A stretch of 64,000 bases of DNA from Colwellia sp. BRX10-3. GTDB lineage: Bacteria; Pseudomonadota; Gammaproteobacteria; Enterobacterales; Alteromonadaceae. The notes under the pieces were generated by a model, which saw only the letters and a list, made by a program, of their open reading frames with translations, was not told where the DNA came from and ran no database searches. Each line of letters opens with the position of its first letter. Position 1 is the first letter of the stretch. The stretch covers positions 248,001 through 312,000 of the forward strand of contig NZ_JACGWA010000001.1 of assembly GCF_014077505.1 (NCBI RefSeq), in the 5' to 3' direction. Shown one piece after another: positions 8,786 through 18,134 of the stretch. The translations under genes were made by a program, and so were the position numbers.

Positions 8786-9801
8786 TCCATTTTGATTTCC
8801 TCTGGGCATTAATCGCCCTGCCTCTGCCGTTACTTGTTTATTGGTTACCCGCTAAAAAACAAGTACAAGCAGCGCCGCTGAAAATGCCAACCATCATTAA
8901 AGGCATGCAAACAAAAGAGTTTGCGCCAGAAAAGAAAAAAACATCACTGCTGATACTCAGTCTTATTTGGCTGTTAGTTGTGTCTGCCAGTACTCAGCCA
9001 CAATGGTTGGGAGAAGCCGTCAATGTGCCAACTGAAGGTCGCGAAATGATGATTGCTGTCGATCTTTCCGGCAGTATGCAAGTAGAAGATATGAGCCTTA
9101 ATGGCCGTAGTGTCAATCGCCTTGATATGCTAAAAGTACTGCTAGGTGAATTTATCGAACGACGCAGTGGTGACAGGTTAGGTCTTATCTTATTCGGTGA
9201 CGATGCCTACATGCAAACCCCCATGACTTTTGATCGTAAAACCGTGCAACAAATGCTTGATGAAACCGTATTAGGGCTAGTCGGTAAACAAACCGCTATT
9301 GGTGATGCTATCGCACTTGCTGTTAAACGTTTTGATGAAAAGAAAGACTCGAATCGCGTATTATTGTTACTCACCGATGGCCAAAATACCGCAGGGAAAA
9401 TAACCCCAGAGCAAGCGCTTGAATTGGCTGTAGCAAAAGATATCACCATATACACTATCGGTATAGGCGCCGATGTTATGATCCAAAATTCATTGTTTGG
9501 CGCTCGCCGAGTTAATCCTTCAAGTGAACTTGACGAAGAAACCCTACAGCGCATTGCTGATGAAACCGGCGGATATTATTTCCGTGCCCGCGCCAGCGAA
9601 GACATGAGTAAAATTTATACATTATTAGATGATCTAGAGCCTGTAGAACAAGAACAGCAACAAATGCGACCATTAACCGCCTTGTTCCACTGGCCTTTAG
9701 GGTTAGCTTTACTGATAAGTTTGCTGACCCTGTTAATTAAGAGTATTTCCAATGGACACTTTTTCCTCCGCAGAAAAGAAGTAACGGGAGTGAAGCATTA
9801 A
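8782..9801 (+). CDS. batA: BatA-like VWA-domain membrane protein
   Basis: A 339-residue inner-membrane protein with N-terminal membrane segments (residues 5-22 and ~55-72), a VWA domain and a C-terminal helix (~306-325). The metal-ion-dependent adhesion site DLSGSMQ is intact at 94-100, with the later threonine and aspartate in MQTPMTF and LLTDGQNTAGK. It starts by an ATGA overlap with the DUF4381 gene. The VWA domain should face the periplasm or cytoplasm according to the two-helix anchor and bind a partner through Mg2+. Confidence 0.9.
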   Translation: MIHFDFLWALIALPLPLLVYWLPAKKQVQAAPLKMPTIIKGMQTKEFAPEKKKTSLLILSLIWLLVVSASTQPQWLGEAVNVPTEGREMMIAVDLSGSMQVEDMSLNGRSVNRLDMLKVLLGEFIERRSGDRLGLILFGDDAYMQTPMTFDRKTVQQMLDETVLGLVGKQTAIGDAIALAVKRFDEKKDSNRVLLLLTDGQNTAGKITPEQALELAVAKDITIYTIGIGADVMIQNSLFGARRVNPSSELDEETLQRIADETGGYYFRARASEDMSKIYTLLDDLEPVEQEQQQMRPLTALFHWPLGLALLISLLTLLIKSISNGHFFLRRKEVTGVKH

Positions 9802-9802
9802 C

Positions 9803-11695
9803 ATGGCTGACTTTCATTTTATTCGCCCGCTTTGGCTTTTGGCCATTATTGTCTTAATTTTCATGTTGTTTATGTTAAAAAAACTGCGTGTTAAACAATC
9901 TGGCTGGCAACAGCTTTTACCCGCACATTTAGCTAAAGTACTAGTGCAAGGAAACACAAAAGCGAAATCTAGCTCATTGGCCTTGCCCTTTTTTATTGGC
10001 TTACTTGCCATTATTGCTATGGCAGGCCCTAGCTGGCAAAAGTTGCCGCAGCCTGTATATCAAGTAGCCCAAGGCTCGGTCTTGATCATGGACATGTCGT
10101 ACTCAATGTACTCAACTGACGTTTCGCCTAATCGCCTGACACGTGCGCGCTATAAAGCCATAGATCTACTCGATAATATTAAAGAAGGTGAAATAGGCCT
10201 TATCGCTTATGCTGGCGATGCTTTTAACATTAGTCCGCTAACTGGCGACAGCAATAATATAAAATTATTACTACCATCATTAAGCCCTGAGCTTATGCCG
10301 GTGCTTGGTAGTAATCCTTTCGCAGCACTTACGCTGGCCAACGAAATGTTAGTCAACGCAGGTCATAACACCGGGGATATATATTGGTTTACTGACGGCA
10401 TTGATAACATAGATATTCAAGATATAACTCAGTGGTCGCGCAATCACCCTTATCGCCTTAACATTCTTGGCGTTGGCACAAAGACCGGTGCCCCTATTAA
10501 ACTCAATAATGGCGAGTTGATGAAAGACGACAACGGCGCAATTATTGTGCCTAAGTTAACAGTGCAAGCATTAAGAGGACTAGCAAAACGCGGTAGAGGA
10601 AACTACACCACGCTAACTCATGATAATAAAGATATTGAACGACTCACTTTCAAAACACTGCTTAGTGACACGGACACAGACAATACCAAAGAAAGCGAAA
10701 ATACCGGTGATCAATGGCAAGAGTTTGGTCCTTACTTATTGCTCTTAGTTTTGCCACTGCTATTAAGTTATTTCAGACGAGGCGCACTGCTAGTAACATT
10801 GCCGTTTGCCCTAATGTTAATGCCTAATAACAACGCTCATGCAGATCTTTGGCAAGACCTTTGGAAAACTAAAGATCAACAAGGGCAAGCGCATTTTAAA
10901 AGTGAACAATATCAGCAAGCTGCTGAGCAGTTTAAAAACCCTTTATGGCAAGGCAGTGCGCACTATAAAGCCGGTGATTACGAACAAGCCTTAGCCGCAT
11001 TTCAACAAGAGAGCACCGCTGACGCCTTATATAATCAAGGTAATGCGTTGGCTAAACTACAAAAAGTTGACGAAGCGATAGCTGCCTATGATAAAGCTTT
11101 ACAGCTTGATCCAAATTTAGCCGATGCCAAAAAGAATAAAGCCATTCTTGAACAGTTAAAGCAACAGCAAGAAAACCAAGAGCAAGAATCTGGTGACGAT
11201 AAGCAACAACAAGACAAAGATAAAGACCAGCAAAATCAAAATGGTGAGAGTCAAGACAGCCAAAGCCAAGACGGTGAAAGCAAAGACGGTGAAAGCAAAG
11301 AAGGCGATCAACAAAAAAGTGAGCAGCAAGGTCAGCAAAACTCAGAACCACAAGACCAATCCGAACAAGGAGAATCTTCTGAGCAAAAAAATTCTGAAGA
11401 ACAACAAGCGCAAAAAGATCAACAACAAACTGACAGCGAGCAGCAAGAGCAGTCAGAAGAGCAACAAGCTAAAAATGCTCAACAAGCCAAAGACGCTGAA
11501 GAGACAAATGACGCACAAAGCGCAGCAGCACAACAAGTAGCTGAGCAATTAGCTAAAGAGACCGAACAAAAACATCAACAGTTACTGAATAAAGTAACCG
11601 ATGATCCCTATATGTTACTGAGAAATAAAATGCAGTTAGAGTATCAAAAACGTAATCAAGACCGCCGAAATGTAGGAGTTAAGAAGAAGTGGTAA
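9803..11695 (+). CDS. batB: BatB-BatC fusion: VWA + TPR + Gln/Glu-rich tail
   Basis: A 630-residue protein combining what are two genes in Bacteroides. It has N-terminal helices (8-26, 60-76) and a VWA domain with a MIDAS-like DMSYS at 97-101. A transmembrane segment lies near residues 310-345. TPR repeats follow at ~355-450 (ALYNQGNALAKLQKVDEAIAAYDKAL). A long Q/E/S/D/K-rich low-complexity region covers ~450-590, and the C-terminus is short and basic. The low-complexity part is certainly disordered and opens spurious ORFs on both strands. It is one base after batA and overlaps batD by seven bases. Confidence 0.9.
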   Translation: MADFHFIRPLWLLAIIVLIFMLFMLKKLRVKQSGWQQLLPAHLAKVLVQGNTKAKSSSLALPFFIGLLAIIAMAGPSWQKLPQPVYQVAQGSVLIMDMSYSMYSTDVSPNRLTRARYKAIDLLDNIKEGEIGLIAYAGDAFNISPLTGDSNNIKLLLPSLSPELMPVLGSNPFAALTLANEMLVNAGHNTGDIYWFTDGIDNIDIQDITQWSRNHPYRLNILGVGTKTGAPIKLNNGELMKDDNGAIIVPKLTVQALRGLAKRGRGNYTTLTHDNKDIERLTFKTLLSDTDTDNTKESENTGDQWQEFGPYLLLLVLPLLLSYFRRGALLVTLPFALMLMPNNNAHADLWQDLWKTKDQQGQAHFKSEQYQQAAEQFKNPLWQGSAHYKAGDYEQALAAFQQESTADALYNQGNALAKLQKVDEAIAAYDKALQLDPNLADAKKNKAILEQLKQQQENQEQESGDDKQQQDKDKDQQNQNGESQDSQSQDGESKDGESKEGDQQKSEQQGQQNSEPQDQSEQGESSEQKNSEEQQAQKDQQQTDSEQQEQSEEQQAKNAQQAKDAEETNDAQSAAAQQVAEQLAKETEQKHQQLLNKVTDDPYMLLRNKMQLEYQKRNQDRRNVGVKKKW

Positions 11696-13362
11696 AAGTT
11701 ATAATTACTTTGTTAGCTATTTTATTATCACTTAATAGCTACGCGTTAACAAAAGTTAGTGCAACGGTTGATAAAAATCCAGCGGTGGTTAATGAATCAT
11801 TAATATTAACCGTTGTTGCTGATGATGATATCGACAGCAACGCCTTAGATACATCAACACTGTTAGGTGACTTTATTGTTGGCCGAACATCGGTAAGTTC
11901 ACAAACCAGCATGGTGAACTTTGACACCACTCGCACCACTACCTGGACCACAGTACTCATTCCGCGCAAGCCAGGAGAACTTATCATTCCTGCGTTTAAT
12001 ATCGACGGTGTAAAAACACAAGTTATCGCTATTAAAGCCCTAGCAGCAGACAAATTAACGGCTTCGAATCAACAAGAATTGTTTATTACCACGCAAGTCT
12101 CAGCCACCGATTTATACGTACAACAGCAAATTACGCTGACGGTAAAATTACACTTCGCAGCAGAGCTAAAACGTGGCAGTTTGACCGAACCTAGCTTAAC
12201 AGGCGCTAATATTTTACAAATCGGCAAAGATAAAGAATCTGAAAATATTATCAACGGTAAACGTTATCGTATTATCGAACGAGTTTATGCCATTAGCCCA
12301 CAACAAAGTGGTGATGTGGTATTAAAATCTCCGATTTTTTCTGGCGAGATCATCATGCCATCAGCAAGGCGATCTAACTTTTTAAGTTTCGCGGATACTA
12401 AACCTGTCAGTATCATTGGTGATGATATTGCGTTAACGGTTAAAGCTATTCCAACACAAATCAGCGGTGCATGGTTACCTAGCGAATTACTAGCCTTACA
12501 TCAAGAATGGCAACCCGTACCCAGCCAATTTAAAGTGGGTGAACCTATCACCCGCACCATTACACTTACCGCAGCGGGGCTTTCAAAAGAGCAACTCCCC
12601 GAAATCACCATGGAAGTACCCCAAGGTCTTAAAGTTTACCCCGATCAAGAAGAACTCCACACTGGCCTAAACAATGAACGTTTAGTCAGTCAAAAAGTGG
12701 TAAATTTTGCCATTGTTGCAAGTCAAGCGGGTGAGTATCAATTGCCTGAAATTACTATTCCTTGGTGGAATACTGTGACGAATAAAGCAGAAATAGCAAA
12801 AATACCTGGGCAAAAAATCATAATTTTACCTAACGCTGATATAGCCCCAAGCACGATACAGCAACCACCCAGCGTTAACCTTGAAAGTCCAACACAACCA
12901 AGGGTGGTAGAAACGGTAATCATTCAAAAAGACAACTTCTTGCAATGGCTATTTTTAGCTTTATGGCTATTAACATTATTAGCTTGGTATATAACCGCTA
13001 AGCGTCCTTTTAAGATTAAGCAAACGTCTAGTGCGACTAATGGCAAGGTCAATAATGCTCACCTTGCTATATTGGCGGCATGTAAACAAAATAATGGCGA
13101 ATTAGCCTTAGCCTCTTTACTGCCTTGGGCGCAATCGCAAGCATCAGTTAATAATCAAAGCGATGCACTAACAACCCTTGATTCATTACATGAATATTTT
13201 AGCGACAAAGCGCTTTCTGACGCCATAGTTGAGCTTCAACAAAGCTATTATGGCAAAAGTCCTAGCCAATGGTCAGGCAACAATCTTCTCGATGCAATAC
13301 AAACGCTACATAAAAAAAATCATGTTAAATCAGCTCATTCTGCAATAGCCCTTAATCCTTAA
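11689..13362 (+). CDS. batD: BatD-like (oxygen tolerance) periplasmic protein
   Basis: A 557-residue protein with a signal peptide (VIITLLAILLSLNSYA). Beta-sandwich BatD repeats begin with LTKVSATVDKNPAVVNESLILTV. A transmembrane helix lies at ~407-427, and the C-terminal domain is cytoplasmic. It starts at GTG (11689), supported by AGGAG ten bases upstream and overlap with the preceding stop. Last gene of the moxR/bat operon. BatD proteins are thought to work with the VWA proteins at the membrane; exact role unknown. Confidence 0.85.
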   Translation: MVKVIITLLAILLSLNSYALTKVSATVDKNPAVVNESLILTVVADDDIDSNALDTSTLLGDFIVGRTSVSSQTSMVNFDTTRTTTWTTVLIPRKPGELIIPAFNIDGVKTQVIAIKALAADKLTASNQQELFITTQVSATDLYVQQQITLTVKLHFAAELKRGSLTEPSLTGANILQIGKDKESENIINGKRYRIIERVYAISPQQSGDVVLKSPIFSGEIIMPSARRSNFLSFADTKPVSIIGDDIALTVKAIPTQISGAWLPSELLALHQEWQPVPSQFKVGEPITRTITLTAAGLSKEQLPEITMEVPQGLKVYPDQEELHTGLNNERLVSQKVVNFAIVASQAGEYQLPEITIPWWNTVTNKAEIAKIPGQKIIILPNADIAPSTIQQPPSVNLESPTQPRVVETVIIQKDNFLQWLFLALWLLTLLAWYITAKRPFKIKQTSSATNGKVNNAHLAILAACKQNNGELALASLLPWAQSQASVNNQSDALTTLDSLHEYFSDKALSDAIVELQQSYYGKSPSQWSGNNLLDAIQTLHKKNHVKSAHSAIALNP

Positions 13363-13386
13363 ACCTTAAACCTTAAACCTTAAACC
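13359..13386. repeat. TTAAACC heptamer x4
   Basis: Four exact tandem copies of TTAAACC begin inside the batD stop codon, so the stop is supplied by the first copy. Probably slippage-generated; no function is evident. Confidence 0.9.
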
Positions 13387-13398
13387 AAATGTTTACCT

Positions 13399-13429
13399 AA
13401 AAAGGAGCTATAGCCAATAGCTCCTTTTA
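13399..13429 (+). terminator. terminator of the moxR-batD operon
   Basis: The stem AAAGGAGCTA / TAGCTCCTTT has a short loop and is followed by TTATATTTT. It lies 37 bases after the batD stop. Confidence 0.85.
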
Positions 13430-13570
13430 TATTTTCTCAATAATATTCAATATTCGTTAGCCTTACGCCCAATCACTGTGATTTTCTGCCAATATTATTT
13501 CCACTAACAATCAGGCTGTTATTCACGTTATAGTAAAACTATGTAAAAAAATGCATTAGTGCGAAATAAA

Positions 13571-14113
13571 ATGACAAAGCCTCAGGTCTCTTACAACATG
13601 GCGACAAAACAAGTTAGATACGAAGCACTCGTTAAAGCATTGCATGCAGATTTATATCGGTATGGCTACTGGTTATGCCACGACAAGCATATTGCTGAAG
13701 ACTTAGTGCAAGAAACATTTTTACGTGCATGGCGCGCGCTTGACTCGTTGAAAGACGAAAAGGCAGCAAAGTCATGGTTAATTACTATTCTGCGCAGAGA
13801 AAACGCACGTAGGTTTGAACGCAAGCGTTTTGAGATGAGTGAATATGAAGAAGCAACCATTACTGATGTTAAAGCAACCAGTAGTGAACAGGAAATTGAA
13901 AACCATTGGCTACGTGAAAAAATAGCCCAAATGCCTGAAGAGTATCGTGAACCCTTAGTTTTACAGGTCATTGGTGGTTTTACTGGTGAAGAAATTGCCA
14001 GCATGTTGTCACTGAATAAAAATACCGTTATGACACGATTATTTCGTGCTCGCAATCAATTGAAAGAGGCCGTAGACAACGAGCCAAAATTAAGAGGTCT
14101 ACACAATGGATGA
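13571..14113 (+). CDS. ECF-type RNA polymerase sigma factor
   Basis: A sigma-70 family protein with only region 2 (LHADLYRYGYWLC...AEDLVQETFLRAWRAL, the core-binding and -10 recognition part) and region 4 (MPEEYREPLVLQVIGGFTGEEIASML...TRLFRARNQLKE, the -35-binding helix-turn-helix). It is ~181 residues. The frame is open to a GTG at 13559. ATG 13571 is used here, but ATG 13598 (MATKQVRYE) would also fit and no start has a good ribosome site. It overlaps the next gene by eight bases; that gene encodes a membrane protein of a family paired with such sigma factors, presumably an anti-sigma factor. Confidence 0.88.
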   Translation: MTKPQVSYNMATKQVRYEALVKALHADLYRYGYWLCHDKHIAEDLVQETFLRAWRALDSLKDEKAAKSWLITILRRENARRFERKRFEMSEYEEATITDVKATSSEQEIENHWLREKIAQMPEEYREPLVLQVIGGFTGEEIASMLSLNKNTVMTRLFRARNQLKEAVDNEPKLRGLHNG

Positions 14114-14819
14114 TTTGCAATTTAGACGTAGCATAATAGCAGATCCAAAAAATCGTGATGATGCGATCAATGCTGCCATAAAAGATGATCCAACAAAGCA
14201 AAAGTTTGCCTACGAACTTGACGCATTAGAAAATAAAATTTCACAAGCAATGAATATTCCTGTGCCTGACGATTTAGCTAATAAGTTAATTTTACGCCAA
14301 ACATTGGCTAGCCATCAGCAACATAAACGTAAAACACGTGCTCGATTAGCCATGGCAGCATCTGTCGCATTTGTGATGGGTTTAACCGTTAACTTTGTGA
14401 TGTTTTCTAGCACCTATAAAAACTTAGGTGACTATGCCATTGCGCATGTAAACCATGAGGCATCGTACTTCTCTAATAATGATCAGCCAAATGTCACGTT
14501 AGCCTCATTAAACGATAAAATGGCAGCTTTTAAAGGTAGTTTTGATAGTACCTTTGGCACACTAATTTTTGCTGATTATTGTCGCTTTGACGGCAGCAAA
14601 AGCCTACACTTGGTGTTTCAAGGTCAATCAAGCCCAGTAAATATATTTATCTTACCAGATGACGAAGACATAAAGTTTATTGCTAGTTTTGCCAATGATA
14701 AATTACAAGGCAAGTCATTAAACTTTAATCATTCGAATATCATAGTTGTAGGTGATAAAAATGAGCCTATACAACAATGGCAAGAACGCGTTAAAAAGAA
14801 TATTACATGGTCAATTTAG
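14106..14819 (+). CDS. DUF3379 membrane protein, putative anti-sigma factor
   Basis: A 237-residue protein. Its N-terminal ~70 residues are cytoplasmic (DDLQFRRSIIADPKNRDD is the DUF3379 signature). One transmembrane helix lies at ~81-100, followed by a ~135-residue periplasmic domain. This topology, plus overlap with the upstream sigma gene, is that of a membrane anti-sigma factor. The family is known as an ECF sigma partner in Shewanella and relatives, but biochemical proof is not something I can cite. The signal and regulon are unknown. Confidence 0.8.
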   Translation: MDDLQFRRSIIADPKNRDDAINAAIKDDPTKQKFAYELDALENKISQAMNIPVPDDLANKLILRQTLASHQQHKRKTRARLAMAASVAFVMGLTVNFVMFSSTYKNLGDYAIAHVNHEASYFSNNDQPNVTLASLNDKMAAFKGSFDSTFGTLIFADYCRFDGSKSLHLVFQGQSSPVNIFILPDDEDIKFIASFANDKLQGKSLNFNHSNIIVVGDKNEPIQQWQERVKKNITWSI

Positions 14820-14930
14820 TGGTTGGTTTAACTAGCTACACTATTTAATAACAGCCCTGCACTGAATTTTTATTCTGTACTCTGTTAAACATAAATAATT
14901 GTCAAAAAAGTGGCCATAAAAATGGTCATA

Positions 14931-14964
14931 AAAAAGTCGTTAATGAATTCATTAACGACTTTTT
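14931..14964. terminator. bidirectional terminator
   Basis: A perfect 34-base palindrome centred on GAATTC, with A-run on one side and T-run on the other. It can end both the sigma/DUF3379 operon (+) and putP (-). Confidence 0.85.
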
Positions 14965-14992
14965 TTATGACTAAATTCTTAATTGATCGTTA

Positions 14993-15027
14993 TACCCCTC
15001 GGATCATATGTATTGATCCAAGGGGTA
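14993..15027 (-). other. GC-rich hairpin after putP
   Basis: Arms TACCCCTCGGATCA and TGATCCAAGGGGTA pair with one mismatch around a 7-base loop, ten bases past the putP stop. No T-run follows directly, so it may stabilise the mRNA 3' end rather than terminate; the terminator is 14931-14964. Confidence 0.6.
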
Positions 15028-15037
15028 AAAGTATTAA

Positions 15038-16522
15038 CTAATGTTTAGCAGCAACCTGATCAAATAGTGTTTCTATTTCTGGCTGCTCTTTTGTCGTTAA
15101 TAGACTGACCACCACAATAGCAATACTTGCCATAATAAAGCCTGGTACTATTTCATACATAACGGCACTCAGCTGCTGTCCATCAATCGTTATAGGGGCA
15201 TAAATCCACACTAAAACGGTAATAGCACCGGTTAACATGCCAGCTAACGCACCATGTCGATTCATTTTCTTCCAGTAGAGGCTCATAATAACTAAAGGTC
15301 CAAATGCAGCACCAAAACCGGCCCAAGCATTACTAACCAAGGTTAATATCGAACTTTCTCTATCGTAGGCAAGAAAAATAGCGACAAGTGCAACCAAAGC
15401 TACTGATAATCGGCCAACAAACACTAATTGCTTTTCACTAGCGTTTTTATTCAAAAATGCCTGATAAAAATCACCGGTTAATGAGCTTGAAGTCACTAAT
15501 AATTGTGAAGAAATAGTACTCATAATCGCCGCTAATATCGCAGCAAGTAAAAAGCCAGCAATAAGGGGGTGAAACAACACTTGACCCAATAAAATAAATA
15601 TTGTTTCTGCATCATCGACTACCAAGCCGGTTTTAGCCACGTAAGCTACACCAGCAAAACCGGTAGCCATAGCACCAAATAATGATACGATCATCCAACT
15701 CATACCTATTCTTCTAGCAGCAGGTAAATCGTCTACCGAACGAATAGCCATAAAACGTACAATGATATGCGGTTGACCAAAATAGCCTAGCCCCCATGCC
15801 ATGGCAGAAATTATCGCGACAATACTCACGCCACTAAAAAAGTTTAAAAACTCAGGGTTTATCTGTTCAATAGTTTTAAGCATAGCGTCAGTACCGCCCA
15901 CATCTGATACCGCAACAAATGGCACCAGCACTAAAGCAATAAACATAATACAGCCTTGCACAAAGTCAGTCATACTCACCGCTAAGAAACCACCAAATAG
16001 CGTATAAAGTACAACAACACCAGCTGTAATATACAAACCTATTTCATAGCTTAAACCAAATGAACTTTCAAATAGCTTGCCACCTGCAACAATGCCTGAA
16101 GAAGTGTAAAGGGTAAAAAATAAAATAATAACAATCGAAGAAGTGATGCGTAATGCACGTGAATTATCGGCAAAGCGATTTTCAAAAAAGTCTGGCAAAG
16201 TTATTGAGTCATTTGCCATCTCGGTATAAGTTCTTAATCTTGGAGCTACGATCAGGTAATTTAAATACGCACCAAGCATCAAGCCAAAAGAAATCCAAAC
16301 GCTACTTAAACCAACGGTGAACATTAGCCCAGGAACACCCATCAACATCCAACCACTCATGTCAGATGCCCCAGCAGAAAGCGCAGTTACCCCAGGGCCT
16401 AAACTACGTCCTCCGAGCATAAAACCCGAAACATCACTTGTTGATTTTCTATAGGCATATAAACCTATTCCCAACATTACAATAAAATATAGTGCCAATG
16501 AAATCATTGTTCCTAAAGCCAT
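15038..16522 (-). CDS. putP: sodium/proline symporter PutP
   Basis: A 494-residue sodium:solute symporter family protein (E. coli PutP is 502) with about 13 transmembrane helices. It has the PutP signature SAGASDMSGWMLMGVPG near residues 50-66 and GGFLAVSMTDFVQG near 178. It imports proline with Na+ as nutrient or osmolyte, fitting a marine organism. It is monocistronic, with terminator and hairpin downstream and an inverted repeat upstream. No proline catabolic gene (putA) is adjacent, so the substrate is assigned by family only. Confidence 0.92.
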   Translation of the reverse strand: MALGTMISLALYFIVMLGIGLYAYRKSTSDVSGFMLGGRSLGPGVTALSAGASDMSGWMLMGVPGLMFTVGLSSVWISFGLMLGAYLNYLIVAPRLRTYTEMANDSITLPDFFENRFADNSRALRITSSIVIILFFTLYTSSGIVAGGKLFESSFGLSYEIGLYITAGVVVLYTLFGGFLAVSMTDFVQGCIMFIALVLVPFVAVSDVGGTDAMLKTIEQINPEFLNFFSGVSIVAIISAMAWGLGYFGQPHIIVRFMAIRSVDDLPAARRIGMSWMIVSLFGAMATGFAGVAYVAKTGLVVDDAETIFILLGQVLFHPLIAGFLLAAILAAIMSTISSQLLVTSSSLTGDFYQAFLNKNASEKQLVFVGRLSVALVALVAIFLAYDRESSILTLVSNAWAGFGAAFGPLVIMSLYWKKMNRHGALAGMLTGAITVLVWIYAPITIDGQQLSAVMYEIVPGFIMASIAIVVVSLLTTKEQPEIETLFDQVAAKH

Positions 16523-16563
16523 TTAACCTCCCAAAAAAAATATACCAATCGAGCTAATTTATC

Positions 16564-16586
16564 ACGAGTAAACAATAATTACTCGT
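16564..16586. promoter_or_regulatory. inverted repeat upstream of putP (possible operator)
   Basis: ACGAGTAA and TTACTCGT are perfect 8-base arms separated by seven bases, 42 bases upstream of the putP ATG. Spacing and symmetry suit a dimeric regulator; which one is unknown. Confidence 0.35.
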
Positions 16587-16809
16587 TTGGTAAGTAAACT
16601 GTGTAAATAAATAGCACTTTGCTAGTCAATTGAACACAAAGAAGAATAATATGACTAGTTAATAGTTGATTCCATGTTTTTTCGTGAGTATTAACATTTA
16701 TTTGTGTTATAAATAAGGAAGCTAATGTGCAAATAAATTTTGCCAAACAATAATACTAAGTAATAATAATAAAATTATCCGTATAACAGCGGATTAATTA
16801 GGAATTTGT

Positions 16810-18030
16810 ATGTATTTTTATGCAGCTAGGCAGCCCATTCTAGACATAGATAAAAATCTATTTGCCTACGAGCTATTGTTTCGCGATAGCATAATTAATG
16901 TTTTCCCTGATATTGATGGCGACGAAGCCACAACAAAAATGATTGAAGCCAGTAGCTTTAATCTGGGCATTAGTGAATTTACCGGTAATAAACCTGCCTT
17001 TATCAATTTCACCTTAGAAACGTTGATTAAAGGCTACCCAGAAACTTTAACTACAGATGAACTAGTTGTCGAAATTTTAGAGACAGTTAAGCCGGGTAAA
17101 AAACTATTATCGATATGTAAAGATTTACATCAAAAAGGTTACACCCTCGCCCTTGATGATTATATTCATCAATCGGTTTGGCAGCATTTTTACCCTTTCA
17201 TACATATCATTAAAATTGACTGGCAAGACACCACAGTAGACACCATCAAAGAAGTAAAAATCGCGATAGCAGACTTTCCGCATATAAAGTTACTCGCGGA
17301 AAAAGTTGAAACCTATGAAGAATATAACCAAGCGTTAGAATTAGGTTTTGAATTATTTCAAGGCTTCTTTTTTGCCAAACCCGAGATGATGAAAACCAAA
17401 AGTCTATCGCCATCACAAGTATCTATGGCAGAATTACTCTATGAAACATCAAAAAAAGATGTAGATTTAGCCAGTATCACAGCAGTCTTTGAACGTGATG
17501 TGACTTTGTCTTATAAATTACTACGTTATGCAAATTCAGCTATTTTTAAACGCCGTAGTGAAATTTCAACAATAAAACAAGCGCTTGTTACTTTAGGTTC
17601 GACAGAGTTAAAACGCTTCTTGGGCTTAATGTTTGCAGCAAACATTAATCCCGAAAAGCCTTCTGAACTGATTAATGGCGCCATGGCCCGAGCAAAATTT
17701 TGTGAATTAATGGCAAGCCAAGTTAAATCACCTATAGATAATTCTATCGCCTTTTTAACTGGTTTATTGTCGTTAATTGATGCCATAGTTGACGAAGACT
17801 TAGAAAGTATTCTCACTAAGCTACCACTAGCCCAAGAAATAAAAGATACCTTATTAACTCGCGAAGGTGATACGGCTGCTTTAATTATGCTCTTAGAACT
17901 TATTGAACGAGCAGAGTGGTCTAAAACCACAGCAGTAATGGAAAAGCTTGGCTTAGAAAAAGCCAGCGTCCTTAAAAGCTATAATGAAGCAATCGCTTGG
18001 GCTGATGAACAAACCATTGCCAATTATTAG
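16810..18030 (+). CDS. EAL-like/HDOD signalling protein (YuxH type)
   Basis: A 406-residue protein. The N-terminal EAL fold (1-~200) carries ELLFRD at 21-26 in place of EALxR and LALDDY in place of the DDFG(T)G loop, so it is probably not a c-di-GMP phosphodiesterase. The C-terminal HDOD domain (~205-400) is an HD-related fold without catalytic residues, common in signalling proteins. Proteins of this layout link c-di-GMP or stress signals to output by protein contact; no partner is obvious here. It stands alone between putP and galE with a bidirectional terminator behind it. Confidence 0.88.
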   Translation: MYFYAARQPILDIDKNLFAYELLFRDSIINVFPDIDGDEATTKMIEASSFNLGISEFTGNKPAFINFTLETLIKGYPETLTTDELVVEILETVKPGKKLLSICKDLHQKGYTLALDDYIHQSVWQHFYPFIHIIKIDWQDTTVDTIKEVKIAIADFPHIKLLAEKVETYEEYNQALELGFELFQGFFFAKPEMMKTKSLSPSQVSMAELLYETSKKDVDLASITAVFERDVTLSYKLLRYANSAIFKRRSEISTIKQALVTLGSTELKRFLGLMFAANINPEKPSELINGAMARAKFCELMASQVKSPIDNSIAFLTGLLSLIDAIVDEDLESILTKLPLAQEIKDTLLTREGDTAALIMLLELIERAEWSKTTAVMEKLGLEKASVLKSYNEAIAWADEQTIANY

Positions 18031-18057
18031 TCCTTAAAAACTGATTAACAGAACACC

Positions 18058-18093
18058 AAAAAAAAACCTAATATTAGAATATTAGGTTTTTTT
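18058..18093. terminator. bidirectional terminator
   Basis: A-run, stem CCTAATATT / AATATTAGG, T-run. It lies between the convergent EAL/HDOD gene and galE and can serve both. Confidence 0.9.
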
Positions 18094-18134
18094 GTCGCTA
18101 TTTTTTAGCTAGGCTTTAGTGATCTATCGCTTAA

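Noticed and set aside
11052-11540. Several 60-115-codon ORFs within batB/C
   Set aside because: They are frame shadows of the Gln/Glu/Lys-rich coding region; no ribosome site or protein-like composition.
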